A DNA stretch of 26,055 nt from a virus: positions 1-26,055 of the IMG/VR virus record IMGVR_UViG_3300020445_000059; one strand, 5' to 3'. This document shows positions 15,131-22,900 of this stretch, in pieces (the stretch's first letter is position 1; each line of letters opens with the position of its first letter). The position numbers and the translations under genes were made by a program. The notes beneath the pieces were generated by a model, which ran no database searches, was not told where the DNA came from, and worked only from the letters and a program-made list of their open reading frames with translations.

Positions 15131-15837
15131 TAGTCTATTCGTAAACAGGGTTGAGTGTCTTCCCATCCGTCATTGTAGTTACAATCACAGTCATCAACGT
15201 CTGGGCACCATCCTAATGCTTTAGAGATGGTTGGGAAGTTGCATATGAAATGGTCACGACATAAATTTGCCACGTCCATGTGCTCCTTCTGGGTGCCATT
15301 GGCAGTGCGTAATTGTATATAGTGCATCCAACTCCTTACAGAACCAGACATATAAACACGAGTAGGAGTAGCCAAGGGGAGAACAAATCTCGCAGACTCT
15401 TTTGCAACCCCAGCAGAAAGTAATTCGGTGTAGAGGGCTTGTCCTTCGGAGAAGTATTGTTTAATTCGGCCTTGTAAAAAGGCTCGCTCGGTTTCTGGGA
15501 TGTCATCGATACTATTCTGTCTGTTTTTTAAATCTTGTCTCCTTAGTTCTGGTACCACTGCTGGCTCAAGGAGGTTAGTGTCTGCATACCTTTGAGAGAA
15601 CTCTTGGAATGTGAATGACCTGTGTCTCAGTATCTGTGCAGCAATAGCACGAGTGGTATTAATCTCTAAGGTCATGTGTGCTTGCTCAAAGATAGACCAG
15701 TGTCCATGCTTGATACAATACTTCAGTAACCCCTCAACCTTTGGATTGTCTTGGTTGTTAGGGTTAGATACTCTTGCGATGTATCCTATAGTTTTTTCAG
15801 CGTCAGGTGTTACCGTGACGAGACATACTTTAGTCAT
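15130..15837 (-). CDS. thyX: Flavin-dependent thymidylate synthase ThyX
   Basis: A 235-aa ThyX that makes dTMP from dUMP with FAD, NADPH and methylene-tetrahydrofolate. The signature RHR-x7-S is complete: RHRSFTFQEFSQRY at 71-84, with S81. The preceding HGHWSIFEQAHMTLEI and the later RSWMHYIQLR segments are also typical of the family. The C-terminus has an Asp/Cys-rich tail (CPDVDDCDCNYNDG), unusual for ThyX and possibly metal binding. It overlaps the upstream small membrane gene by 8 bases. With pyrE and glutaredoxin nearby, it supports phage DNA precursor supply. Cyanophages of this type carry thyX in place of T4 td. Confidence 0.95.
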   Translation of the reverse strand: MTKVCLVTVTPDAEKTIGYIARVSNPNNQDNPKVEGLLKYCIKHGHWSIFEQAHMTLEINTTRAIAAQILRHRSFTFQEFSQRYADTNLLEPAVVPELRRQDLKNRQNSIDDIPETERAFLQGRIKQYFSEGQALYTELLSAGVAKESARFVLPLATPTRVYMSGSVRSWMHYIQLRTANGTQKEHMDVANLCRDHFICNFPTISKALGWCPDVDDCDCNYNDGWEDTQPCLRID

Positions 15838-16075
15838 TCTTATTAAATAATATCCTTGATACTACATATAACCCTAGAGCAGTCCAGTAACTGAGGGTTG
15901 GGAGTGCAAATATACCTGGTATACATGCATTCCATACTAGCATAAGCACTAAAGGTGCTACTGTCAAGTTTGCTATTGCTGTCATTGCTTGCTTACCCAT
16001 CTCATAATTCTTTTCATCCTCTGTCATTTCCTCGACAGGTTTCTTTGCCTTACGAGGATCAAAGTATACAGTCAT
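15830..16075 (-). CDS. Small membrane protein (81 aa)
   Basis: An 81-aa protein with a charged N-terminus (MTVYFDPRKAKKPVEEM) and two likely membrane helices, at about 34-54 (TAIANLTVAPLVLMLVW region) and 60-75 (YWTALGLYVVSRILF). By the positive-inside rule the basic N-terminus is probably cytoplasmic. No family is recognised. The ATG overlaps the stop of the 2OG oxygenase upstream (ATGA), and its end overlaps the thyX start. It could be a membrane anchor or an effect protein, but nothing in the sequence decides this. Confidence 0.6.
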   Translation of the reverse strand: MTVYFDPRKAKKPVEEMTEDEKNYEMGKQAMTAIANLTVAPLVLMLVWNACIPGIFALPTLSYWTALGLYVVSRILFNKND

Positions 16076-16548
16076 TGTATCTCTCCGTTAAAGTTAATTA
16101 CGACCCTTCTCTTTTCATCAGTGCAACTAACACCAGTGTGCTTGATGTTAGAGTCGAATATCACTACTCTATTTGCTACACTCTCTACTATATCACCTGT
16201 TTCAAATTTTGTATAGCCGTTGTTAGTGTTGACATAAAAAATAGCCGTCGTCTTATCAGGGCAGTCATTATGATACCCATACAACTCAGGCTCCTTTGTC
16301 CTTACATTTAGATTTGCTTTCACTCCTACTCCATCCTTGACTAGACTCTTGTATCCTATCTTCATACAGAGAGGTGCAACCCAATCAAAATATTGCATCT
16401 CAAACTCCTTATAGAATACATGAATGAATTGATATCTTTCATCAGGTATAGTATTAATCCCATCATTAAAATGCCAGCTAAAATAAGGTGACATCATAAA
16501 GGATTGCAACTCATCAAACCCCTCGTAAAAGTTATCCAGTAATATCAT
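16072..16548 (-). CDS. 2OG-Fe(II) oxygenase, short type (158 aa)
   Basis: A 158-aa protein with the core of a prolyl-4-hydroxylase-like 2OG-Fe(II) oxygenase: Y92-H93-N-D95 in LYGYHNDCPDKTTAIFYV, then NTNNGYTKFETGD, H137 in FDSNIKHTGVSC and R148 in DEKRRVVINFN. H93, D95 and H137 would bind iron, and R148 would hold 2-oxoglutarate. The substrate is unknown; such phage enzymes may hydroxylate proteins or small molecules. It overlaps pyrE by 17 bases, with no strong ribosome binding site, so it is probably coupled to pyrE translation. It is one of three such enzymes in the window and is not a close copy of the other two. Confidence 0.8.
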   Translation of the reverse strand: MILLDNFYEGFDELQSFMMSPYFSWHFNDGINTIPDERYQFIHVFYKEFEMQYFDWVAPLCMKIGYKSLVKDGVGVKANLNVRTKEPELYGYHNDCPDKTTAIFYVNTNNGYTKFETGDIVESVANRVVIFDSNIKHTGVSCTDEKRRVVINFNGEIQ

Positions 16549-17077
16549 CTAGTTTAAACAGTGATATAAATTCTATCTTATTATGATCCCAGATCTCATG
16601 GTCTTCCATACGATCAACAATACATACCACACGATTAACAGTGTAACCTGCACCACGTAACACATTGACTGCCTTCATAGCACTACCACCTGTAGTAGTG
16701 ACATCCTCTAGGACTGTAACAACAGCACCCTTCGGAGGTTTTGGACCTTCAATCACTTCCTTTGTACCATATCCTTTAGGATTCTTCCTAACAATAAGAG
16801 CATCGATGTGACCACCCTTATAGTATGCTCTCTGTGCAACACCACAGACTAATGGATCACCACCTAGGGTAAGACCACCAACTGCTACCGACTTAGGATC
16901 TAACTTCTTATAGATCAATGATGCTAGGAGTGCACTACCTTCACAGGATAGTGTCACAGGTTTGCAGTTAACATAATGCTCTGACTCTTTACCAGATGAT
17001 AAAGTAAACTGTCCATGTTTATATGCTCTCTCCTTTAGAAGTTTGAGCAGTGTCGCCTTGTGCATACTATCTGTCAT
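16532..17077 (-). CDS. pyrE: Orotate phosphoribosyltransferase
   Basis: A 181-aa type I phosphoribosyltransferase of the PyrE family, which joins orotate to PRPP to give OMP in pyrimidine synthesis. The PRPP motif is VTVLEDVTTTGGSAMKA (120-136). The flexible catalytic loop is RKNPKGYGTKEVIEG (97-111). The N-terminal GQFTLSSGKESEHYVN segment is the usual OPRT start. The length is slightly under that of bacterial PyrE (about 213 aa), with a reduced C-terminus. The ATG overlaps the stop of the upstream 103-aa gene (ATGA). With thyX and glutaredoxin it forms a nucleotide-supply set. All key residues seem present. Confidence 0.93.
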   Translation of the reverse strand: MTDSMHKATLLKLLKERAYKHGQFTLSSGKESEHYVNCKPVTLSCEGSALLASLIYKKLDPKSVAVGGLTLGGDPLVCGVAQRAYYKGGHIDALIVRKNPKGYGTKEVIEGPKPPKGAVVTVLEDVTTTGGSAMKAVNVLRGAGYTVNRVVCIVDRMEDHEIWDHNKIEFISLFKLDDITG

Positions 17078-17385
17078 TTCTTTTTCTTCTTAGGTTTAAT
17101 AGGATTCATAGGATTCTGAAAGGTAGCAGGTTGTCTAGTCCCTGAGGTGTAAGACATCTTCTGCATCACATCACCAAACAGATCATAGTATGTGTCAAAG
17201 ATACCTACTGATTCCCCCATTACTATATCAAACCATGTGTCACCATCCTTCTTCAACTCTAGCAGATATGCATTGGTTGGCAACGTCTTATCATTCGCTG
17301 CGTCAGGTGTGCAACCAGTCTTTATGATTGAACACCCCATACCTGCCATGTTGATGTCAACAATCTGCTCTTCGGTTAGTTTCAT
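17074..17385 (-). CDS. Conserved phage protein of unknown function (103 aa)
   Basis: A 103-aa soluble protein that starts MKLTEEQIVDINMAG and holds two cysteines in GMGCSIIKTGCTP. The middle has acidic and aromatic residues (DTWFDIVMGESVGIFDTYYD). The C-terminus is very basic: PIKPKKKKK. The Lys tail may contact nucleic acid. I do not recognise a family. It sits directly before pyrE with an ATGA overlap. Its start at 17385 overlaps the stop of the DUF6433-like gene. Its place in a tightly coupled operon suggests it is real and made together with pyrE. Confidence 0.6.
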   Translation of the reverse strand: MKLTEEQIVDINMAGMGCSIIKTGCTPDAANDKTLPTNAYLLELKKDGDTWFDIVMGESVGIFDTYYDLFGDVMQKMSYTSGTRQPATFQNPMNPIKPKKKKK

Positions 17386-17822
17386 CTACCTCTGCCACCC
17401 CACTCTATAGAAGGGAATGCTTCTTGGACTGCTGCCTTAGTGATACGATATCTCTTGTGCAGTGTCTTGTTAATTGCTTTTATTAATACCTCTGCCTCAC
17501 TCTCATGTAGACCTTCAAGCAGTTGAATAAACATACTCTCTACCTTCAGTGGTTTCAAGTTGTCATCACCACCTCTAAAGAATCGATAGAGTTTCTTAGA
17601 CTCCTTCTCTAGTAGTGTATGCTCTGTGCCTTTAGGTGCATCGTTCTTACGATAAGGTACGTCCTCACCTAGAGGGACACGAGGTTGCAAACTCTCATCA
17701 AAGTTTATAATAAAGATCGATCTTAAACCAGGAGTATTATTATCCTGTAGGATCTTAATCTTCTGTGCTTTCGTCTTGGCATTGTGAGCCTTCTGAAGCA
17801 CCTCAGAAATCATTAGTCTCAT
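17382..17822 (-). CDS. DUF6433-like conserved phage protein (146 aa)
   Basis: A 146-aa protein with the layout of a family common in T4-like phages: MRLMISEVLQKAHNAKTKAQ, then a helix followed by PGLRSIFIINFDESLQP, VPYRKNDAPKGTEH, and KLYRFFRGG with ESMFIQLLEGLHESEAEVL. It ends in a basic segment that reads like a DNA- or RNA-contact tail (KRYRITKAAVQEAFP...). I associate it with DUF6433, whose function is unknown. The ATG follows the upstream TM-protein stop by three bases. An alternative start at MISEVL is possible. Confidence 0.65.
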   Translation of the reverse strand: MRLMISEVLQKAHNAKTKAQKIKILQDNNTPGLRSIFIINFDESLQPRVPLGEDVPYRKNDAPKGTEHTLLEKESKKLYRFFRGGDDNLKPLKVESMFIQLLEGLHESEAEVLIKAINKTLHKRYRITKAAVQEAFPSIEWGGRGR

Positions 17823-17825
17823 AAC

Positions 17826-18068
17826 TTACTCATCTTCATCGTCTAGTGTATCATCTTCGTCAGTTATACGCAAGTATATTAACTCAGTTGGGTCAACTTG
17901 TCCACCGTCTGCTGTCTGCATCTCAGGATGCATAACAACTGCTGCGTAGTCTGCTCTTGCCTTCCACTCATCAAAGATGTCTTTCAGGTTCCATGATACC
18001 ACAAAACCTAATAAAAAACTACCTATAGTTAGGAAGAATGCGATGTAATAGAATGAAACATCGGACAT
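17826..18068 (-). CDS. Small single-pass membrane protein with acidic tail (80 aa)
   Basis: An 80-aa protein with one membrane helix at about 7-27 (YYIAFFLTIGSFLLGFVVSW) and a soluble tail that ends in a run of acidic residues (ITDEDDTLDDEDE). The ribosome binding site GGGAG lies close upstream of the ATG. It has no recognised domain. The acidic tail would face the cytoplasm if the N-terminus is outside. It starts a run of overlapping genes leading through pyrE. A 26-base gap separates it from the AT-hook-like gene. Confidence 0.6.
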   Translation of the reverse strand: MSDVSFYYIAFFLTIGSFLLGFVVSWNLKDIFDEWKARADYAAVVMHPEMQTADGGQVDPTELIYLRITDEDDTLDDEDE

Positions 18069-18094
18069 AAGAATTTCTCCCTTACTATTTGTTT

Positions 18095-18448
18095 TTATTT
18101 AGTAGACTTTCTTGGTCGCCCAGGTCTACGTGTTTCATAATAATCTTTTGCATCATTAATAAGGGTCTCGAAGTATTTTCTAATCTTACGTGCCTGTGGC
18201 TTAGGTAGATTACTATAAGCCTCAGTCATGTATTTGTCCCTTGCAATGTACTGTGTTAATTCATCAGACACTTGCTTAAGCTCACCCATTGAAGATGACT
18301 CTATTAATTCAGCAGTTTGTTTGCGTGTCCACTTGTTACCAGTTAGATACGACTTCATATTCAATAGGAATCTACCATTGAACATCGCTTCGTCGATTGC
18401 TCTGTCAATAATAGTATAGAGTTCCTCTGAGTTAGCGTCACTCATCAT
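18095..18448 (-). CDS. Helical protein with AT-hook-like C-terminus (117 aa)
   Basis: A 117-aa mostly helical protein. Its C-terminal residues RRPGRPRKSTK contain the P-G-R-P-R-K core of an AT-hook, a motif that grips the minor groove of AT-rich DNA. The rest (DANSEELYTIIDRAIDEAMF ... KYFETLINDAKDYYE) has no recognised domain. It may bind phage or host DNA, or regulate transcription. It has two ATG codons in a row; the first overlaps the glutaredoxin stop as ATGA. I see no catalytic motif. Confidence 0.6.
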   Translation of the reverse strand: MMSDANSEELYTIIDRAIDEAMFNGRFLLNMKSYLTGNKWTRKQTAELIESSSMGELKQVSDELTQYIARDKYMTEAYSNLPKPQARKIRKYFETLINDAKDYYETRRPGRPRKSTK

Positions 18449-18708
18449 ACAAATTTTCCCTCTCGAAGGTATTTAATAGTTTCGGTGCAACCACCCATCT
18501 TTTGTCCCTGTATGATAACTTGGGGGAAGGTAGCGGTCTGTCCAAACTCTTGTTTGAATTGCTCCCTTGTAAAGTTAACATTCAAAACGTATTCTGCAAA
18601 GGCCCACCCCTTGCTTTTGTAAACTTCCTTAATCTTTGTGCAAAATCCGCAACCTGGTCTTGTATAGATTGCTGTATTGCCTGGTTGAATTGTAGGTATC
18701 TCGGCCAT
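18445..18708 (-). CDS. Glutaredoxin
   Basis: An 87-aa glutaredoxin. The active site is C20-G-F-C23 in YTRPGCGFCTKIKE, followed by the cis-proline region TATFPQVIIQGQKMGGCTET, as in known Grx proteins. It reduces disulfides with glutathione and can feed ribonucleotide reductase, which agrees with pyrE and thyX on the same strand. The gene begins 23 bases after a strong terminator that closes the upstream beta-barrel gene. No good ribosome binding site or promoter is evident between them, so its message may depend on read-through or a promoter I do not recognise. Confidence 0.92.
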   Translation of the reverse strand: MAEIPTIQPGNTAIYTRPGCGFCTKIKEVYKSKGWAFAEYVLNVNFTREQFKQEFGQTATFPQVIIQGQKMGGCTETIKYLREGKFV

Positions 18709-18730
18709 AATTATTAGTAGTGGAAAGAAA

Positions 18731-18754
18731 AAAGGGTCTCTATTGAGACCCTTT
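18731..18754 (-). terminator. Terminator after the beta-barrel gene
   Basis: On the minus strand AAAGGGTCTC, a four-base loop and GAGACCCTTT form a perfect 10-bp stem followed by TTTTCTTTCC. It lies 27 bases after the stop of the gene at 18781 and before the glutaredoxin gene, so it should separate the late unit from the metabolism unit. Confidence 0.85.
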
Positions 18755-18780
18755 ATATAGTTGCGTATTAAGTTACTGTC

Positions 18781-19170
18781 TTAGAAAGTAAACTTAACGC
18801 CTGCTTTTGCACCCCAGTTAACTAGAGAGTCACCAGTGCTGTCCTCGTCTGTGATACCAGAGATCTCACCGTATACAGATGTTGCATCAGCGATTGCGTA
18901 TGCAGCACCAACTTTACCAGAGAAGTCTAGGTCTGTATCATCAGCAGCTTCGCTGTGGTTTACAGCAGGACCACCTTGTACGTAGTATGCAAGCTTACCA
19001 GATGTATTAACTCCTTCGTAACCTACATGAATGTCTGTAGTTGCAGAAGAATACTCACCATCAGGGTAAGAAAGGTTGCTCTCAACATTCACATATGGAC
19101 CAGCAAAAGCTGCACCAGCGAGTAGGAATGGAGATGCTGCGATAGCAGCGATTGTTGATTTGATTGACAT
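18781..19170 (-). CDS. Exported small beta-barrel, porin-like protein (129 aa)
   Basis: A 129-aa protein with a signal peptide (MSIKSTIAAIAASPFLLAGA, cut after AFA). The mature part has alternating polar and hydrophobic strands (TDIHVGYEG, KLAYYVQGGPA, SGKVGAAYAI, SVYGEISGI) and ends NWGAKAGVKFTF, with the terminal Phe of an outer-membrane beta-barrel. Mature length is only about 106 residues, so it would be a small barrel of about eight strands. It is a bacterial-type envelope protein in a lytic phage. A late promoter (19290-19297), a structured leader and a terminator make it an independent unit. A longer frame with a TTG start exists, but the ATG at 19168-19170 gives the proper signal peptide. 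Alternatives are a virion protein or an exclusion factor. Confidence 0.7.
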   Translation of the reverse strand: MSIKSTIAAIAASPFLLAGAAFAGPYVNVESNLSYPDGEYSSATTDIHVGYEGVNTSGKLAYYVQGGPAVNHSEAADDTDLDFSGKVGAAYAIADATSVYGEISGITDEDSTGDSLVNWGAKAGVKFTF

Positions 19171-19206
19171 GTTTTTGTTTAAAGTATCTCGCAAGGCAAT
19201 AAAAAA

Positions 19207-19257
19207 CCTGCGGATGATAGCACCCCCGACATGGGGTACTGTTGTCTTCGACGCAGG
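19207..19257 (-). other. Structured leader RNA upstream of the beta-barrel gene
   Basis: On the minus strand CCTGCG (19252-19257) pairs with CGCAGG (19207-19212), enclosing an inner ACCCC/GGGGT hairpin (19222-19237). The outer stem is followed by TTTTTTATT, like an intrinsic terminator. It lies between the late promoter at 19290 and the ATG at 19170, so a transcript of about 85 bases could end here. The complementary plus strand folds better still, with an extra 8-bp arm using G-U pairs. No tRNA or known riboswitch fits. Confidence 0.5.
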
Positions 19258-19289
19258 GGTACGATTGTTTCGAGTCCTTTGTTAAGAAG

Positions 19290-19297
19290 TATTTATA
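19290..19297 (-). promoter_or_regulatory. Late promoter of the beta-barrel gene (TATAAATA)
   Basis: The minus strand reads ATAGTATAAATACTTC, an exact TATAAATA, in the non-coding gap directly after the stop of the 80-aa gene. It lies 119 bases before the beta-barrel ATG. Being outside coding sequence makes it the best-supported late promoter in the window. Confidence 0.7.
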
Positions 19298-19300
19298 CTA

Positions 19301-19543
19301 TCACTCCTTTCGGTTTCCCGTCAAGGGGGGTTGTGACAGTTCGGCAAGTGCCTCCAGTTTCAGGAATTGCTCGTTGAGATTGTAGTAAAGCTTATAGTTT
19401 CTAGTAGTTACATAGTAACCCACGATGTCATTGCCATCGCAGTTGTAGCCATAACCTTGTAGAGGTTCCTCTACTCCGTCAATACGAAACGTTTTAGTCT
19501 TACTACCTAGGTAGTGTGAGAATTTTTCATCGAGATTAATCAT
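19301..19543 (-). CDS. Small protein of unknown function (80 aa)
   Basis: An 80-aa soluble protein beginning MINLDEKFSHYLG, rich in Tyr and Asn (GYGYNCDGNDIVGYY, then NYKLYYNLNEQF), with one cysteine. No domain is recognised. The frame is open to 19573, but the ATG at 19541-19543 overlaps the stop of the 127-aa gene (GATGATTAA) and matches the coupling used elsewhere, so I prefer it. It is last in the late unit that begins with the 1325-aa protein and is followed by the beta-barrel promoter. Confidence 0.55.
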   Translation of the reverse strand: MINLDEKFSHYLGSKTKTFRIDGVEEPLQGYGYNCDGNDIVGYYVTTRNYKLYYNLNEQFLKLEALAELSQPPLTGNRKE

Positions 19544-19919
19544 CCTTCTCTGGTGTTTTGGTAAGTTTAGCACGAAGTTCTGCTTCCTGCTCGTCTGTTA
19601 AGACATTGTTATTTATCAGGGAATCCTCACCTTCTTCCTGTCTTGGGTCAATGTATTCGGCCATTGCTTCCAAATTCTGCTGCAAATCTGGTGAGGGTGC
19701 CCATGTAGCTCCCTTTGGTTTGTAGTCAAGTGACTGCACCTCTGCCAATGGACTCCTCCAATACTTCTGCATCTTCTTGAGCATCTTTTTCTTACCCTTA
19801 GGGTCATCTTTATACTTCTCGATGATCTTTTTAAGAGTCCTTAACTCTCTTGAAGATTTCTCAAGAGATCTCTCTGCTGCGATCTCACCTGCTGTGAAAC
19901 CATCGAATCCTTGTGCCAT
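19536..19919 (-). CDS. Charged helical protein of unknown function (127 aa)
   Basis: A 127-aa protein with a strongly basic coiled-coil-like middle (RTLKKIIEKYKDDPKGKKKM) and an acidic C-terminal third (DPRQEEGEDSLINNN). It lacks a signal peptide, membrane segments and known motifs. The ATG lies two bases after the stop of the 1325-aa gene, so the two are made together. It might be an assembly chaperone or small structural partner of that protein; this is inferred only from position. Sequence alone gives no function. Confidence 0.55.
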   Translation of the reverse strand: MAQGFDGFTAGEIAAERSLEKSSRELRTLKKIIEKYKDDPKGKKKMLKKMQKYWRSPLAEVQSLDYKPKGATWAPSPDLQQNLEAMAEYIDPRQEEGEDSLINNNVLTDEQEAELRAKLTKTPEKDD

Positions 19920-19921
19920 AA

Positions 19922-22900
19922 TTACGGTGCTGCTGTGACTGATGTGACTGTTACTTTAAACTTGACTCTAAACTTAGTCCTATCGGTACCTGAGTACCAT
20001 ACGACTGAGTTTTTATTGTGAGACTCCTGATAGAAGGCTTCTTTAGGACTCCTCTTCACGACATCCTCATTCTCCCACCAACTGACGACCCTACCCTGAG
20101 GGAAGGAGAAGTTAGACTCTTGATCGGGATAGTATGGTGTCTGTGTTGGATCCTCAGTGATTGGATCCCTCTCTGGTGGCCATGATAGCACAAACTCTAC
20201 TGCTTTTGTGTAACCTGCACCAACATTGATAACATCTATCAATTGGATGACTGCTTGCCAGTAATGAACCTGCTTAGATTCAGTAACAGTGTCAACCAAT
20301 ACAGGATAGAAAGTTATACCGACACGTATCTTACATGCGTCTGCGTAACTAGATCCTCCTGTGCCATGAAAATTGTCAAGAGTATAGTCATGGATGAATG
20401 TTATAGGTGAGAAGTAATTGGTCCTATTCCAAGTGCTAGTGACAGCATTAGTATATTGTGTACCAATACTGTTAGCACCTAGATTATACCACGGTACCTT
20501 CCCTCGTGCAAACGTGGTAGGTGCTGCCTTAATAAGTATGTCCTTATTGGCTGCTGAGATACCAGATCCTTGAAGGGTTTCAAACCTAGTGAAGAGAAAC
20601 TCTTCTAAGAGGTGGTTGTATGTACCAGTTACACTCCTGTAAAGATATGACTGGAGTATATCTGATGACTGGTATGGATTCTTATCGTATGTATATCCTG
20701 TATCAATATATCCACCAGTAATACTAGGCATCAGGTTGTTGTTAAGCATCCTAGTGTTGCCTGGCAACTGTGGATTCTGTTGCATGGTACCATGCATCCT
20801 AACTGGTGCACCTTGTGCCCAAACATATGTGTATGGATATCCAGGATCAGGGACTGTATCCTCAGGCCATGCAACGTTAACACCATTAATATAATGCCAT
20901 CCTTGAGCATTGATACCTGAGGTATGCGTTGGTGCTATTAAACCTGCTGATATATTCTGGACTGCTTGGAAAGGACCATAAGTTACTGGGTTTTGTGGAT
21001 CAGTTGTGTTGTCAGTATATAATACTCGATCACCCCTAGTGTAGACAGTACTATTAGTCCATGCTGTTGGTGCAGGTAACGTGTCTCCATACTTAGAGCC
21101 AGCCTCCCACTCAAACTCTTGTCTGTTAGTAGGACGGAATGAGAATGCTATACCTGTGACCTCACCTTCACCAGCAGGTGCTTGAATCTGTTTAACAGTT
21201 GGGTTGCCTCCAGTAGATCCAATAACATTATCATGTGATAGTGTGCCTAACCTTAGTTTAAAATTACTATCAAACTCTGTGGTCTCAAGATTATAGAAGG
21301 CACACTCAAGTGCTATGTCTCCTGTAACAGGACCAGAATCTATACTAACCAACTGTAAGGTGAGAGTATCATCTGTTGCTAGTGTGATGTCCTGATCATA
21401 TAGATCTGCACCTAACTTGGGCCAAAACTTTGCTTCGTATTGCTTCGTGAAAATATCAACACCATTCTTCTTCATCTTCATGGTGAATTTCATACAGTCA
21501 CCAAACAATCCACCAACTATGCCACCCATTGATATAAACCTGAAGCTACCACCACCAGGTGCTGCCTCTATAGTCTGATCATCATGTAATCTAATAGCAT
21601 ACCCTCCTGTGCATGTATCACACTCCCAATCCACATCATTAGTCTGGAAGTTAGGTAGTTTCTCACCACAATCCATACGTCTGACCATGACATCCTTGAA
21701 GGACTCCTTAAGTATTCTAGTATCACACTTGGTCTTGGTATCAATCTTCCTGAATACCTTAGGTGGTGCTTGCACACCATAGACATAGCATTGGACACCT
21801 TCATACTTGAAACCACCATAGGTCCACCCAAGTCTATGCCAGAATCTTAAATCATTATAGTCATCATCACCATTAAGAAGATCCTCCCAGTGTTGTTGTG
21901 ACTTACCATGCCACTTAGTATGCTCCTTGTCATTAGGATTCCATAGTCTATCACTAAACATACAGTAGTTATTCTGTGATGAATTGATACCTGTGCCTCG
22001 GAATCCTCCGTCGTATGGAGCATTCAATGGTTCAAATGTTATCTCTTGGTTAGCAGTCAGTGTATTTGTATTAGCACCATTAGGTATCAGGAAGAATCCC
22101 ATTGTCCCACCCCTATACTGCTTCATCTTTGCAGTTGGTACGTATGCAGAATACATTTCAAGACCACCTCTAGCACTGGTGACTACAATCCTTCCCCATT
22201 TAGGACCAGTCTCATCTGCTAGGTAGAATCCTGTAGCACTATTGTAACTAGAGTCACCCTTCTCAACGTCCATCTCTATGTTGAGGTCAGCAATAGGATC
22301 TGCTGGTATCCTGTAAGCATATCTGTCTGGTATCTTCTTAGGTAATCCTCCGATGAAGTCACCATCAATAGCATACTTGTGATCGAATGGATTAGAGCTA
22401 AAGAATCTATGCAATGACTCTGCTTGCTCACCCTCTGCTAGGTAACTATTCATAGCAGTAGCAGTAGGGAATACGTGACCTATAACCTCACCAGATCCCA
22501 TGCCATTAGCATTCATCATTGCTCTCTCACCTGCACCCTCAGAGTCTGGTGATCCTGGGTTAGTAGTGAGGAATGTATCTACCTTACTACTTGAATAGAA
22601 TCTAAACAATTTCCTAGTGACACCAGGTATCTCATCCCTAAGCACCCAGAATAGAGGTGCTGTCTGAGTTAAACTATACCCTGCCTTAGCACCTTGATTA
22701 TCATAGGCATGATCTCCATTTATATTTGCATTAGTGATGATGAAGTTAGCATTACAATCAGTGCCATCCAAATCCCTCATGCATATTCTAGTATTGTTAT
22801 CAACGATACTAAACCCACCAGAGTTACCATTCATAGTGATAGATGTGGTACCTGCTCCAGTAATATTAAGTGTCTTAATCTCTTCACCAGATCTACCAGT

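Noticed and set aside
15130-15166. Longer start for the 76-aa gene, and similar upstream starts at 9055, 13506, 14134, 19194 and 19573
   Set aside because: The inner ATG codons match family N-termini, signal peptides or stop-start overlap with the preceding gene. The longer versions add non-conserved residues or use TTG.
19179-19232. 17-codon frame in the beta-barrel leader (possible leader peptide)
   Set aside because: No ribosome binding site; it overlaps the hairpin and has no regulatory codon run.
19255-19285. TTTCGAGTCC on the plus strand, resembling a tRNA T-loop
   Set aside because: The flanking bases do not pair into a T stem, and no anticodon or acceptor stem can be built around it.
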